Positions 11,183 through 23,065 of a DNA stretch of 64,000 bases are shown piece by piece. Location: contig OX392536.1 in assembly GCA_947623455.1 (NCBI GenBank), positions 34,787,465 through 34,851,464 on the forward strand. Reading direction: 5' to 3'. Source of the stretch: Mimachlamys varia (lineage: Eukaryota > Mollusca > Bivalvia > Pectinida > Pectinidae). Made by a program: the position numbers and the translations under genes. The stretch's first letter is position 1. Every line of letters begins with the position of its first letter. Under the pieces are notes generated by a model. The model was not told where the DNA came from, did not search any database, and worked only from the letters and a program-made list of their open reading frames with translations.

Positions 11183-11505
11183 CGTGTACATGTGGGCGTG
11201 CATGTTATTCCTAGAAGTGGAACGAGGCAAAGTACAAGGCATGTTTTCTCCCAATACGCTCAACGCTGAGTTGACAATTTCAATTGCGGCTTCAAGTGCG
11301 GAGAGGGAAGACGAAAGTATGCGTCGGAAATTATAATCCGGAAGTACTGTATCGGCAGGTATTCTGATAATTTGGTGAAGCACCGGAAGTGGGTTAGCAG
11401 AACAGGGATGATTCCAGCGACGATTGTTCAGAGAGCGTTTTGATCTTTCCATTGGTCGTTGATGTGTGCAAGGCAGTAGTAATACAACGAAAACCATCCT
11501 CAGGT
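11183..11505 (-). CDS. Candidate coding exon, unknown protein (minus strand)
   Basis: Best exon candidate in the window; the product is not recognised. On the minus strand a pyrimidine-rich tract ends in CCATTATTTCAG, then eight bases lead to an ATG at 11497. The frame stays open for 105 codons to 11183, where it meets a consensus donor, ACG then GTAAGT (11182-11177). The peptide begins MVFVVLLLPCTHQRPMERSK and includes LPDYNFRRILSSSLSALEAA and GENMPCTLPRSTSRNNMHAH. The hydrophobic start could be a weak signal peptide, or the ATG may be internal, because the frame is also open back to the acceptor. The exon ends in phase 0. The donor lies exactly at the edge of the 33-bp array, so if this is a real gene the array is intronic. 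The open frame running on into the array is then not coding. Confidence 0.45.
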
Positions 11506-11772
11506 CTGAAATAATGGTTGAAAAAAAAAATTAAACACATGAAATACAATCACTGACACTTCAGTGTGCGTGTATATATTTGCAGGATGATGCCGAAAAA
11601 ATTGCTATATTAAAGGAATAACCCCTTTTTTGCTGTTGGTTTTACGCAGTATATACCGAAAAAGTGTGTGCACTGTTCATAAATCCGCGAAGCCTTCACA
11701 TGACCGCACAGATATAAATTGGCAAACACGATAAGCGTTTAATAAGCAACATTATAAACATTGACATGCATT
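11506..11772. other. Non-coding stretch upstream of candidate exon
   Basis: AT-rich DNA with an A-run at 11521-11530 that forms the polypyrimidine tract of the acceptor on the minus strand. Nothing else recognisable. Confidence 0.5.
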
Positions 11773-12149
11773 TTAAGGCCCAATATACGTAACTTCAGTA
11801 ATTTTTTCGTGATTCTGAAAAATTCTGAAAAAAATCTAGTTGATAACCATGCAAAAATAAGCCTAAAACGAAGTAATCCTGAGCGGTAACTAACAAGAAA
11901 CTCTTGACAGAAAAATCAAAAGAATTGAAAATAATTCAGGTGGGGCCCACTTCAACAACAAGCCGAAGTTAGTTCCAAGTGGACGCGTGTTTACAAATAC
12001 CGAGTTTCAACTGCTGCTGTACCGGTAACCGCGCAAGAATTCATCTTGGATATTGCTGATAATCTTAACTAAATCTATAAATAAAAATAGTTATTAGGCT
12101 TGATTTTCGCTTCAAGTTTTGTCGAAAGTTATGTATATTGGGTCTTTAA
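11773..12149 (-). mobile_element. TTAA-flanked MITE, copy A
   Basis: TTAA at each end encloses inverted ends: GGCCCAATATACGTAACTT on the left and AAGTTATGTATATTGGGTC on the right. It is in reverse orientation to copies B (22127-22478) and C (45667-46058); they share CTGAATTATTTT, GGTGGGGCCCACTTC/GAAGTGGGCC, AACACGCGTCC and the CAGAATCACGA word in matching order. There is no reading frame. TTAA target duplications are typical of piggyBac-type elements, so it may be mobilised by such a transposase; this is inference. Confidence 0.85.
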
Positions 12150-12889
12150 ATGGTTACTATCCAAAGTATAATGGATGTTTGTCGAACATGTCTCAATTGA
12201 GGAGGAATACATGTTAAATTCTACTTCTTTCTTAGAGAGGCGTGTATTCCTACCGAGTTAATTTTCCTCGAGAAGTGTGCATGTGAACATGACGTCTAAT
12301 TGCTCGAGTTTAAACCGATTATCATGTTCTCATATATATAAATTTACATTACATCCAATAATTTGTTCATATATACTCATTTTCAAAAGAACAACATTTA
12401 ATGTCTTCTTAGTTCATTTATTGAAAGCTAGTTATATATAAAATCATAAATTTCTTTATAACACAGTTTAAGTCGTTTAATGAATTATAAATCGTTATGT
12501 TGATAAACCTACACCAGTTACCTAATACAATTACATGTATATGTTTAGGATTTTAACATAACACCTTTGTTTAACAGAGTTATCTATCCTAGTACATTAC
12601 AGTGCGACGAAGTTTGTGGTTAAGAAGGAGCTTTTTAAAAATGTTGCTTTCCTGCAAAAAATTTTGAAAAGACAATTAAAAAAATTGTGTAGATATGTCC
12701 CTTCTTCAGGGATCGACTCACCTAAACTGAAACATTTGTTTTACCACTAATGTGGATGTTACTAAATTCCCAAGGCATCAATTAGTCATAACTGTTGTAT
12801 AAACAATTCCAATAAACCACTCCTCGATTACACTATAGGCGGGAAAATACGATACGATATATTTACGCGCATACAGCCCACTGTACATT
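12150..12889. other. AT-rich non-coding stretch
   Basis: No convincing exon, RNA gene or repeat is visible. There are T- and A-rich runs and several short chance frames. Confidence 0.5.
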
Positions 12890-13012
12890 AAAATTTATTT
12901 TTTAACTTTCAAAAATTAAAAAAACACACTCGCTAACTTTCGAAAATAAACGAACTCTAGCGAAAAAATACCATATTCAACAACCACTCATTTTGTTACC
13001 TCTATTTCATCG
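12890..13012. repeat. Half copy of the hairpin element at 44.18 kb
   Basis: TTTAACTTTCAAAAATTAAA, CTCGCTAACTTTCG, CCATATTCAACAACCACTC and GTTACCTCTATTTCAT resemble, in the same order, the right half of the palindrome at 44178-44342 (CTCGCTAAAGTTCG, CCATTTCCAACAACCACTCG, GTAACCTCTATAT). It lies directly against the start of the 43-bp satellite. Confidence 0.55.
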
Positions 13013-13021
13013 ACTTCAGTC

Positions 13022-16000
13022 TACTACATGACCGACTTCCTGTTAACATATGGGTTGTGTCCGTCTATGGTATACCCGACTTCCTGTTTACATAAGGTTG
13101 TGTCTATAGAGGATATACCCGACTTCCTGTTTACATAAGGTTGTGTCTATCGAGGATATACCCGACTTCCTGTTTACATAAGGTTGTGTCTATCGAGGAT
13201 ATACCCGACTTCCCGTTTACATAAGGTTGTGTCTATAGAGGATATACCCGACTTCCTGTTTACATAAGGTTGTGTCTACCGAGGATATACCCGACTTCCT
13301 GTTTACATAAGGTTGTGTCTATCGAGGATATACCCGACTTCCTGTTTACATAAGGTTGTGTCTATCGATGATATACCCGACTTCCTGTTTACATAAGGTT
13401 GTGTCTATCGATGATATACCCGACTTCCCGTTTACATAAGGTTGTGTCTATAGAGGATATACCCGACTTCCTGTTTATATAAGGTTGTGTCTATCGAGGA
13501 TATACCCGACTTCCTGTTTTCATAAGGTTGTGTCTATCGAGGATATACCCGACTTCCTGTTAACATAAGGTTGTGTCTATCGAGGATATACCCGACTTCC
13601 TGTTTACATAAGGTTGTGTCTACCGAGGATATACCCGACTTCCTGTTTACATAAGGTTGTGTCTACCGAGGATATCCCCGACTTCCTGTTTACATAAGGT
13701 TGTGTCTATAGAGGATATACCCGACTTCCTGTTTACATAAGGTTGTGTCTATCGAGGATATACCCGACTTCCTGTTTACATAAGGTTGTGTCTACCGAGG
13801 ATATACCCGACTTCCTGTTTACATAAGGTTGTGTCTACCGAGGATATACCCGACTTCCTGTTTACATAAGGTTGTGTCTATAGAGGATATACCCGACTTC
13901 CTGTTTTCATAAGGTTGTGTCTATAGAGGATATACCCGACTTCCCGTTTACATAAGGTTGTGTCTATCGAGGATATACCCGACTTCCCGTTTACATAAGG
14001 TTGTGTCTATCGAGGATATACCCGACTTCCCGTTTACATAAGGTTGTGTCTATCGAAGATATACCCGACTTCCTGTTTACATAAGGTTGTGTCTATAGAG
14101 GATATACCCGACTTCCTGTTTACATAAGGTTGTGTCTATCGAGGATATACCCGACTTCCTGTTTACATAAGGTTGTGTCTATCGAGGATATACCCGACTT
14201 CCTGTTTACATAAGGTTGTGTCTATCGAGGATATACCCGACTTCCTGTTTACATAAGGTTGTGTCTATCGAGGATATACCCGACTTCCTGTTTACATAAG
14301 GTTGTGTCTATCGAGGATATACCCGACTTCCTGTTTACATAAGGTTGTGTCTATCGAGGATATACCCGACTTCCTGTTTACATAAGGTTGTGTCTAAAGA
14401 GGATATACCCGACTTCCTGTTTACATAAGGTTGTGTCTATCGAGGATATACCCGACTTCCTGTTTACATAAGGTTGTGTCTATCGAGGATATACCCGACT
14501 TCCTGTTAACATAAGGTTGTGTCTATCGAGGATATACCCGACTTCCTGTTTACATAAGGTTGTGTCTACCGAGGATATACCCGACTTCCTGTTTACATAA
14601 GGTTGTGTCTACCGAGGATATCCCCGACTTCCTGTTTACATAAGGTTGTGTCTATAGAGGATATACCCGACTTCCTGTTTACATAAGGTTGTGTCTATCG
14701 AGGATTTACCCGACTTCCTGTTTACATAAGGTTGTGTCTACCGAGGATATACCCGACTTCCTGTTTACATAAGGTTGTGTCCGTCTAGGATATACCCGAC
14801 TTCCTGTTTACATAAGGTTGTGTCTATAGAGGATATACCCGACTTCCTGTTTTCATAAGGTTGTGTCTATAGAGGATATACCCGACTTCCCGTTTACATA
14901 AGGTTGTGTCTATCGAGGATATACCCGACTTCCCGTTTACATAAGGTTGTGTCTATCGAGGATATACCCGACTTCCCGTTTACATAAGGTTGTGTCTATC
15001 GAGGATATACCCGACTTCCCGTTTACATAAGGTTGTGTCTATAGAGGATATACCCGACTTCCCGTTTACATAAGGTTGTGTCTATCGAGGATATGACCGA
15101 TTTCCTGTTTACATAGTGTTGTGTCTGTCTAGGATATGACCGATTTCCTGTTTACATAGTGTTGTGTCTGTCTAGGATATGACCGATTTCCTGTTTACAA
15201 AGTGTTGTGTCTGTCTAGAATATGATCGATTTCCTGTTTACAAAGTGTTGTGTCTGTCTAGGATATGACCGATTCCCTGTTTACATAGTGTTGTGTCTGT
15301 CTAGGATATGATCGACTTCCTGTTTACTAAGTGTTGTGTCTGTCTAGGATATGACCAATTTCCTGTTTACAAAGTGTTGTGTCTGTCTAGGATATGATCG
15401 ATTTCCTGTTTACATAGTGTTGTGTCTGTCTAGGATATGACCGATTTCCTGTTTACAAAGTGTTGTGTCTGTCTAGGATATGACCGATTTCCTGTTTACA
15501 TAGTGTTGTGTCTGTCTAGGATATGATCGACTTCCTGTTTACATAGGGTTGTGTCTGTCTAGGATATACCCGACTTCCTGTTTACATAGGGTTGTGTCTG
15601 TCTAGGATATACAAGACTTCTTGTTTACATAGGGTTGTGTCTGTCTAGGATATGACCGACTTCCTGTTTACATAAGGTTGTGTCTATCGAGGATATACCC
15701 GACTTCCCGTTTACATAAGGTTGTGTCTATCGAGGATATACCCGACTTCCCGTTACATAAGGTTGTGTCTATCGAGGATATACTCGACTTCCCGTTTACA
15801 TAAGGTTGCGTCTATCGAGGATATACCCGACTTCCTGTTTACATACGGTTGTGTCTATCGAGGTTTACCCGACTTCCTGTTTACATAAGGTTGTGTCTAT
15901 AGAGGATATGACCGATTTCCCGTTTACATAAGGTTATGTCTATCAAGGTTTACCCGACTTCCTGTTAACATAAGTTTGTGTCTATCGAGGATATACCCGA

Positions 16001-19000
16001 CTTCCCGTTTACATAAGGTTGTGTCTATCGAGGATATCCCTGACTTCCCGTTTACATAAGGTTGTGTCTATAGAGGATATACCCGACTTCCCTTTTACAT
16101 AAGGTTGTGTCTATCGAGGATATACCCGACTTCCTGTTTACATAAGGTTGTGTCTATCGAGGATATACCCGACTTCCTGTTTACATAAGGTTGCGTCTAT
16201 CGAGGATATACCCGACTTCCTGTTTACATAAGGTTGTGTCTATCGAGGATATACCCGACTTCCTGTTTACATAAGGTTGTGTCTATAGAGGATATACCCG
16301 ACTTCCTGTTTATATAAGGTTGTGTCTATCGAGGATATACCCGACTTCCTGTTTACATAAGGTTGTGTCTATCGAGGATATACCCGACTTCCTGTTAACA
16401 TAAGGTTGTGTCTATCGAGGATATACCCGACTTCCTGTTTACATAAGGTTGTGTCTACCGAGGATATACCCGACTTCCTGTTTACATAAGGTTGTGTCTA
16501 CCGAGGATATCCCCGACTTCCTGTTTACATAAGGTTGTGTCTATAGAGGATATACCCGACTTCCTGTTTACATAAGGTTGTGTCTATCGAGGATATACCC
16601 GACTTCCTGTTTACATAAGGTTGTGTCTACCGAGGATATACCCGACTTCCTGTTTACATAAGGTTGTGTCCGTCTAGGATATACCCGACTTCCTGTTTAC
16701 GTAAGGTTGTGTCTATAGAGGATATACCCGACTTCCTGGTTTCATAAGGTTGTGTCTATAGAGGATATACCCGACTTCCCGTTTACATAAGGTTGTGTCT
16801 ATAGAGGATATACCCGACTTCCTGTTTACATAAGGTTGTGTCTATAGAGGATATACCCGACTTCCTGTTTACATAAGGTTGTGTTTATAGAGGATACACC
16901 CGACTTCCTGTTTACATAAGGTTGTGTCTATAGAGGATATACCCGACTTCCTGTTTACATAAGGTTGTGTCTATCGAGGATATACCCGACTTCCCGTTTA
17001 CATAAGGTTGTGTCTATCGAGGATATACCCGACTTCCCGTTTACATAAGGTTGTGTCTATCGAGGATATACCCGACTTCCTGTTTACATAAGGTTGTGTC
17101 TATCGAGGATATACCCGACTTCCCGTTTACATAAGGTTGTGTCTATCGAGGATATACCCGACTTCCCGTTTACATAAGGTTGTGTCTATCGAGGATATAC
17201 CCGACTTCCCGTTTACATAAGGTTGTGTCTATCGAGGATATACCCGACTTCCCGTTTACATAAGGTTGTGTCTATCGAGGATATACCCGACTTCCCGTTT
17301 ACATAAGGTTGTGTCTACCGAGGATATACCCGACTTCCCGTTTACATAAGGTTGTGTCTATCGAGGATATACCCGACTTCCCGTTTACATAAGGTTGTGT
17401 CTATCGAGGATATACCCGACTTCCCGTTTACATAAGGTTGTGTTTATCTAGGATATACCCGACTTCCCGTTTACATAAGGTTGTGTCTACCGAGGATATA
17501 CCCGACTTCCTGTTTACATAAGGTTGTGTCTACCGAGGATATACCCGACTTCCTGTTTACATAAGGTTGTGTCTATAGAGGATATACCCGACTTCCTGTT
17601 TACATAAGGTTGTGTCTATAGAGGATATGACCGACTTCCTGTTTACATAAGGTTGTGTCTATAGAGGATATACCCGACTTCCTGTTTACATAAGGTTGTG
17701 TCTATAGAGGATATACCCGACTTCCTGTTTACATAAGGTTGTGTCTACCGAGGATATACCCGACTTCCTGTTTACATAAGGTTGTGTCTATAGAGGATAT
17801 ACCCGACTTCCTGTTTACATAAGGTTGTGTCTACCGAGGATATACCCGACTTCCTGTTTCTTAAGGTTGTGTCTATAGAGGATATACCCGACTTCCTGTT
17901 TACATAAGGTTGTGTCTATCGAGGATATACCCGACTTCCTGTTTACATAAGGTTATGTCTACCGAGGATATACCCGACTTCCCGTTTACATAAGTTTGTG
18001 TCTATCGAGGATATACCCGACTTCCTGTTTACATAAGGTTGTGTCTATAGAGGATATACCCGACTTCCCGTTTACATAAGGTTGTGTCTATAGAGGATAT
18101 ACCCGACTTCCTGTTTACATAAGGTTGTGTCCGTCTAGGATATACCCGACTTCCTGTTTACATACGGTTGTGTCTGTCTAGGATATACCCGACTTCCTGT
18201 TTACATAAGGTTGTGTCTATCGAGGATATACCCGACTTCCTGTTTACATAAGGTTGTGTCTATAGAGGATATACCCGACTTCCTGTTTACATAAGGTTGT
18301 GTCCGTCTAGGATATACCCGACTTCCTGTTTACATAAGGTTGTGTCTACCGAGGATATACCCGACTTCCCGTTTACATAAGGTTGTGTCTATCGAGGATA
18401 TGACCGACTTCCTGTTTACATAAGGTTGTGTCTATCTAGGATATGACCGACTTCCTGTTTACATAAGGTTGTGTCTATCGAGGATATACCCGACTTCCTG
18501 TTTACATAAGGTTGTGTCTATAGAGGATATACCCGACTTCCTGTTTACATAAGGTTGTGTCCGTCTAGGATATACCCGACTTCCTGTTTACATAAGGTTG
18601 TGTCTATCGAGGATATACCCGACTTCCTGTTTACATAAGGTTGTGTCTATCGAGGATATACCCGACTTCCTGTTTACATAAGGTTGTGTCTATCGAGGAT
18701 ATACCCGACTTCCTGTTTACATAAGGTTGTGTCTATCGAGGATATACCCGACTTCCTGTTTACATAAGGTTGTGTCTATAGAGGATATACCCGACTTTCC
18801 GTTTACATAAGGTTGTGTCTATCGAGGATATACCCGACTTCCTGTTTACATAAGGTTGTGTCTATCGAGGATATGACCGACTTCCTGTTTACATAAGGTT
18901 GTGTCTATCGAGGATATACCCGACTTCCCGTTTACATAAGGTTGTGTCTACCGAGGATATACCCGACTTCCCGTTTACATAAGGTTGTGTCTATAGAGGA

Positions 19001-19630
19001 TATACCCGACTTCCTGTTTACATAAGGTTGTGTCTATCGAGGATATACCCGACTTCCTGTTTACATAAGGTTGTGTCTATAAAGGATATACCCGACTTCC
19101 TGTTTTCATAAGGTTGTGTCTATGGAGGATATGATCTACTTCCTTTTACATAAGGTTGTGTCTGTCTAGGATATGACCGACTTCCTGTTTACATAGTGTT
19201 GTGTCTGTCTAGGATGTGATCGACTTCCTGTTTACATAGGGTTGTGTCTGTCTAAGATATACCCGACTTCCTGTTTACATAGGGTTGTGTCTGTCTAGGA
19301 TATGACCGACTTCCTGTTTACATAGGGTTGTGTCTGTCTAGGATATGACCGACTTCCTGTTTACATAGGGTTGTGTCTGTCTAGGATATGACCGACTTCC
19401 TGTTTACATAGGGTTGTGTCTGTCTAGGATATGACCGACTTCCTGTTTACATAGGGTTGTGTCTGTCTAGGATATGACCGACTTCCTGTTCACATTGATT
19501 GTCTCTGTCTATAGTTTAACAAACTTCCTGTTTACATAGGGTTGTGTTGTGAAAGATATGGTCGACTTCATCTTTACATAGTGTTGTGTCTGTCTAGGGT
19601 ATGATCGACATCCTGTTTACGCACTTCCTA
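13022..19630. repeat. 43-bp satellite (about 153 units)
   Basis: The unit reads CGACTTCCTGTTTACATAAG and then GTTGTGTCTATCGAGGATATACC with variants TATAGAG, TACCGAG and CCGTCTAG before GATATACC. A distinct subfamily, with GATTTCC, CATAGTG/AAAGTG and CTGTCTAGGATATGA, occupies about 15085-15660, and a related one lies at about 19140-19600. The edges are more diverged than the middle. Marker variants recur in register: CTGTTAACATAAGG at 13558, 14504 and 16393, and GATATCCCCG at 13671, 14617 and 16506, giving offsets of 946 bp (22 units) and 1,889 bp. The period is not a multiple of three and no long frame survives. Confidence 0.98.
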
Positions 19631-20008
19631 TTGATAAGGAAATTTGGTTTTTTGTCTACCAACTTCCTTTGAATACATTGTAGTTGTCTCAATCTACCCA
19701 CTTGCTCTTGTCAAATAATTGTCTCGGTCTACCATTTTCCTGTTTATAAAGTTTCTCATTGATACTTCAAAGGATACTTTTTGGTGTCGTTAGTCCTTGA
19801 ACAATGTCGAACCAAGCTGTGTTGGTGTGAAATGGTCTTTGTTTGCATGAATTTCACACACCTTAAGTGTCGTCGCGAGTTTTACTGGTATGATTCGATA
19901 ATGACACAAAGATTGAATTATGTTACTTAATTTTATCAACTTTTTCTTGTATTCAAAAAACTAAATGACGATTGATATTTTGGGGAAAGGGCACTTTAGT
20001 ATTTAACT
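19631..20008. other. Degenerate edge of the 43-bp array, then unique DNA
   Basis: Scattered ACTTCCT and GTCTCAATCTACC/GTCTCGGTCTACC words to about 19760 look like decayed 43-bp units. After that I see nothing recognisable. Confidence 0.5.
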
Positions 20009-20258
20009 TTCCTGGAAACATAAAATCAATGGCCTCCGCCATGTTTCTATTGTAATAGTCCAGGAAACATAAAATCAATGGCCTCCGCCATGTTTCTATT
20101 GTAATAGTCCAGGAAACATAAAATCAATGGCCTCCGCCATGTTTCTATTGTAATAGTCCAGGAAACATAAAATCAATGGCCTCCGCCATGTTTCTATTGT
20201 AATAGTCCAGGAAACATAAAATCAATGGCCTCCGCCATGTTTCTATTGTAATAGTCCA
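20009..20258. repeat. 49-bp tandem repeat, 5 near-identical units
   Basis: Five units read AGGAAACATAAAATCAATGG, then CCTCCGCCATGTTTC, then TATTGTAATAGTCC. Units are essentially identical, so the expansion is recent. Each unit can fold on itself: GAAACAT pairs with ATGTTTC, and ATGGC with GCCAT. A truncated further copy (CCAGGAAACATGCGAC) appears directly after the palindromic MITE at 20261-20433. Confidence 0.95.
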
Positions 20259-20260
20259 GA

Positions 20261-20433
20261 CCCTGGTTTCATCAACGTTCCTTAAATTAAGGAAATTCCT
20301 TAACTTAAAAATCTCCATAGGAAAGCATTACAGAATTTAAGGAAAGTTCCTTAACTAAGGATTTGCCCCTTAAATTCTGTAATGCTTTCCTATGGAGATT
20401 TTTAAGTTAAGGAACATTGATGAAACCGGGGCC
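20261..20433. mobile_element. Palindromic MITE
   Basis: A near-perfect foldback: GGTTTCATCAACGTTCCTTA on the left and TAAGGAACATTGATGAAACC on the right, with inner arms TCTCCATAGGAAAGCATTAC and GTAATGCTTTCCTATGGAGA. It also carries repeated CCTTAA/TTAAGG words. It lies between the fifth 49-bp unit and a partial sixth unit, so it seems to have inserted into the tandem repeat. No coding capacity. Confidence 0.88.
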
Positions 20434-21640
20434 AGGAAACATGCGACATATCAAATTATCAGCATTGATAAGTTACACCACTTGGCCAATATTGTCTGAA
20501 AAGGAGCTAAAGGCAAATGAGGGATGGTCATATACAAAAATGAGTGTATAGTGATTAGGCTACCATGGAATCGGAAATTTGCACGAAAAATACCTACATA
20601 CACATATCTAGCATTGCTGTGTAGTTTCATTGAAAACGAATCGGAACATTAGGGGGATAAGCCTGCAAACATGTGTCTTATGTTGTTACCGCGACAACAA
20701 AATGTTTTTTTAAATGACACTATTATAATTGCCTTCTCAGCACAATTGGACAATATCTGAATTTCGACCAAACATAATCCTCCATTCCGATTTTATGGAA
20801 ACGCCAGATGTGTCAAATTATAGGTATATACAATAAAATTGATGGAGGATTGATGTTACGCCATTTCACAAAAACTGGTACCATGGCAACCTTTTTTCAA
20901 AAACCTGCATTCACACCGACACATGGTCCCTGACAATAAATCAGTTCAATTGTTATGGAGGAGTGCAAGCCAATTCAATTACTCCCCCCCCCCCAAAAAA
21001 AAAAAAGCAAACAAACAAACACACACACAAATAAATACTTAGTTGCGAAAGGAGGTATGATAAGATGGTACGAAACAATGAATTCAAGTTGCTGTAAAAA
21101 AAAAATATTCTAATGAGTTTTCACAAAGAAAAATGTTACCCACTACACTGTCAACACAACAGAAGCAACACAAACTGAAGGAAGGGTCAGCGTTGGCGGC
21201 TCCAGATGTGGTTCCACATGATAATGGCCCCGTCGCCCACTAACGTACACAGCGGAAGCTGTTTTCAGCTGGAATTTAGATTATAATTAGCACAAATCAG
21301 TGAAATATACAATAGCGGTACTTACGAGAACAATGCATGGCTTTGAGCGGTTTGTCCCGAGGCTTACGTTTACAACAATCTTCTGGTGGATTGACAACAC
21401 AGGCGGGAAGTCATTTAAATACATTGTTGTTTTGGAATTTTACGAATCAGCTGATCGTTTTTCAAAATCCTTTCGATTTTATATTGGCATTGTAAAAGCT
21501 CTTGTTGTCAGTTTCGATTACAAATCGAAACCGAAATCTCCTTCATTTTTAGAAAACTTTCAACAAGCACCTACCGATTCCGCACGTAAGCAGTTATTAT
21601 ATATTGCCTAACAAATAGCAAATAACTTGCAAGTCTAGAT
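20434..21640. other. Non-coding stretch with a C/A simple-sequence tract
   Basis: About 1.2 kb without a recognisable gene. A C-run, A-run and (CA)-rich tract lies at 20984-21030. A 103-codon frame at 21300-21611 (plus) has no recognised domain or splice support. On the minus strand 21143-21265 has a 40-codon frame ending in TAG after a possible acceptor (AAATTCCAG); this is too weak to call. Confidence 0.5.
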
Positions 21641-21644
21641 ACAC

Positions 21645-21895
21645 TTTCGCTGTCTGCACCCCTTGAATATATGAAATGCTGAGCGCTCGTCATTTTGCCG
21701 ATTAGTCTAGTCTAAAATCTGTCGGTTGCGTAACGGTAAAATTGGCTGGCTTTAAAAGACATGTATCTGCCTAGCGATTGGTCAGGTTTATAAACTTGAG
21801 ACCAATCAAATAACTAGTATGGTGATTTCTGTGATCAGTGGTGTTATGATGTTCTTGAGAGTACAGAAGGCGAACAGATTGGGTGTAAAGTACAC
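21645..21895. mobile_element. Degenerate relative of the 330-bp MITE
   Basis: CACTTTCGCTGTCTGCACCCC on the left, the middle words GCGTAACGGTAAAATTGGC and CTAGCGATTGGTCA, and a decayed right end match, in order, the interior of 4178-4507 (CATAACGGTAAAAATTGACA, CTAGCGATTGATCA). Termini are poorly kept. Confidence 0.5.
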
Positions 21896-22126
21896 CTCGC
21901 CAACCCTCCCCCTGTCCCTCTCTGTGATAGACAAAGTAAAAAACTCATCAAGTAGACAACACTGAAACGTTGTTACTTAACCGAATACCATTTAAATCGT
22001 TACATATTTTAGACCAGTAAAGCTCGTTCAAAGATAAACTATTCTCATTACAATATACAATATAGACTTCAATATAAACTTAGCGTAAATCGATTTATAG
22101 TCTTCTTTGTGTTTCTGAAATTTCCA

Positions 22127-22478
22127 TTAAAGGCCCAATATACGTAACTTTCGGCAAAACTTGAATCGAAAATCATGCCTAATAACTTATTATGTTTATA
22201 GATTTAGTTAAGATAAACTGATATCAGCAATATTCAAGATGAATTCTTTCGAGGTTACCGGTACGGCAGTTGAAACACGCTATTTGTAAACACGCGTCCA
22301 TTTCGAACCGTCTTCGACCTTCGGTTTGTTGTTGAAGTGGGCCCCACCTGAATTATTTTTTGTCAAGAGTTTGTTGTTAGTTACCGCTCAGGTTTACTTT
22401 ATTTTGCAACTAGATTTTTTTTTCAAAATTTTTCAGAATCACGATCATTTCCTGAAGTTACGTACATTGGGCCTTTAA
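22127..22478 (+). mobile_element. TTAA-flanked MITE, copy B
   Basis: The ends are TTAA then AGGCCCAATATACGTAACTT on the left and AAGTTACGTACATTGGGCC then TTTAA on the right. Its interior matches copy C at 45667-46058 closely (GTTACCGGT, AACACGCGTCCATTT, GAACCGTCTTC, CACCTGAATTATTTT). It is shorter than copy C because of small internal deletions. Non-coding. Confidence 0.87.
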
Positions 22479-22596
22479 ATGTCAGACTAATCTATGATAA
22501 AGTTTCTGCGAGTTTTACTGGAAACGTTATCTCGTTTAGACCACGTGATTCCACTTTCTTATGGAGGTAAGCACACTTGCCTTTTCAAGGGTTCGG

Positions 22597-22829
22597 AGGC
22601 CGCGGGTGGCCGAGTGGTTAAGATGTTCTTACATTGTACATTCTACCGATAGCTCTCCACCTCTGGGTTGCGAGTTCGAAACCAACGCGAGGCAGTTGCC
22701 ATGTTCTGACCGTAGGTCGGTGTTTTTTCTCCTGGTACCCCGGCTTTCCTCCAACCTCCAAAACCTTACACGTCCTTAAATGTCCCTTGCTGTGAAAATT
22801 ACGTTAAACAAATAAACCAAACCAAAGCC
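22597..22829 (+). mobile_element. tRNA-derived SINE
   Basis: The head resembles a class II tRNA: an A-box-like GGTGGCCGAGTGGTTAAGAT and a B-box-like GGTTGCGAGTTCGAAACC about 50 bases later, as required for an RNA polymerase III promoter. The body contains GACCGTAGGTCGGTG, TCTCCTGGTACCCCGGC and TTTCCTCCAACCTCC, and the tail ends ACGTTAAACAAATAAACC. From memory this body resembles a central domain widely conserved among molluscan and other metazoan SINEs. It is not a functional tRNA gene: there is no clean acceptor stem or anticodon arm. A short frame at 22561-22779 overlaps it by chance. Confidence 0.85.
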
Positions 22830-23065
22830 AGGGGTTTAATTCTCCGATCGGAAGTGAAAAGTGTAAGGGTCACCTATCCGACCACATGGATGGTCTCCGA
22901 GTACTCCTGTTCGTCCTGCAATAAGATTCTCTGCACGTGAACATATTGGCCAACAAGAGTAATGGATATAAGATCAAATTACTTGTTGTATAATTGTTGC
23001 TGACTGAATAGAGTTTTCATGATCATATTTTCAGTATTGTGCTTTAATTTGAAATGTTCGGGTGT
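22830..23065. other. SINE-like fragment and AT-rich flank of giant array
   Basis: CACATGGATGGTCTCCGAGT then ACTCCTG resembles the body of another SINE copy (compare CTCCTGGTACCCC in the preceding element), without a head. The rest is unique DNA leading into the 25-bp array. Confidence 0.4.

Noticed and set aside
13022..19630. ETS-type (ACTTCCTG) enhancer array
   Set aside because: The motif recurs only because it is part of the 43-bp unit; no sign of separate conservation.
21143..21265. 40-codon minus-strand frame after a possible acceptor (GRRGHYHVEPHLEPP)
   Set aside because: Too short, and the acceptor position does not fix the frame; no further support.
22597..22690. A functional tRNA gene
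   Set aside because: A-box and B-box are present, but there is no paired acceptor stem or clear anticodon arm, and a SINE body and tail follow directly.
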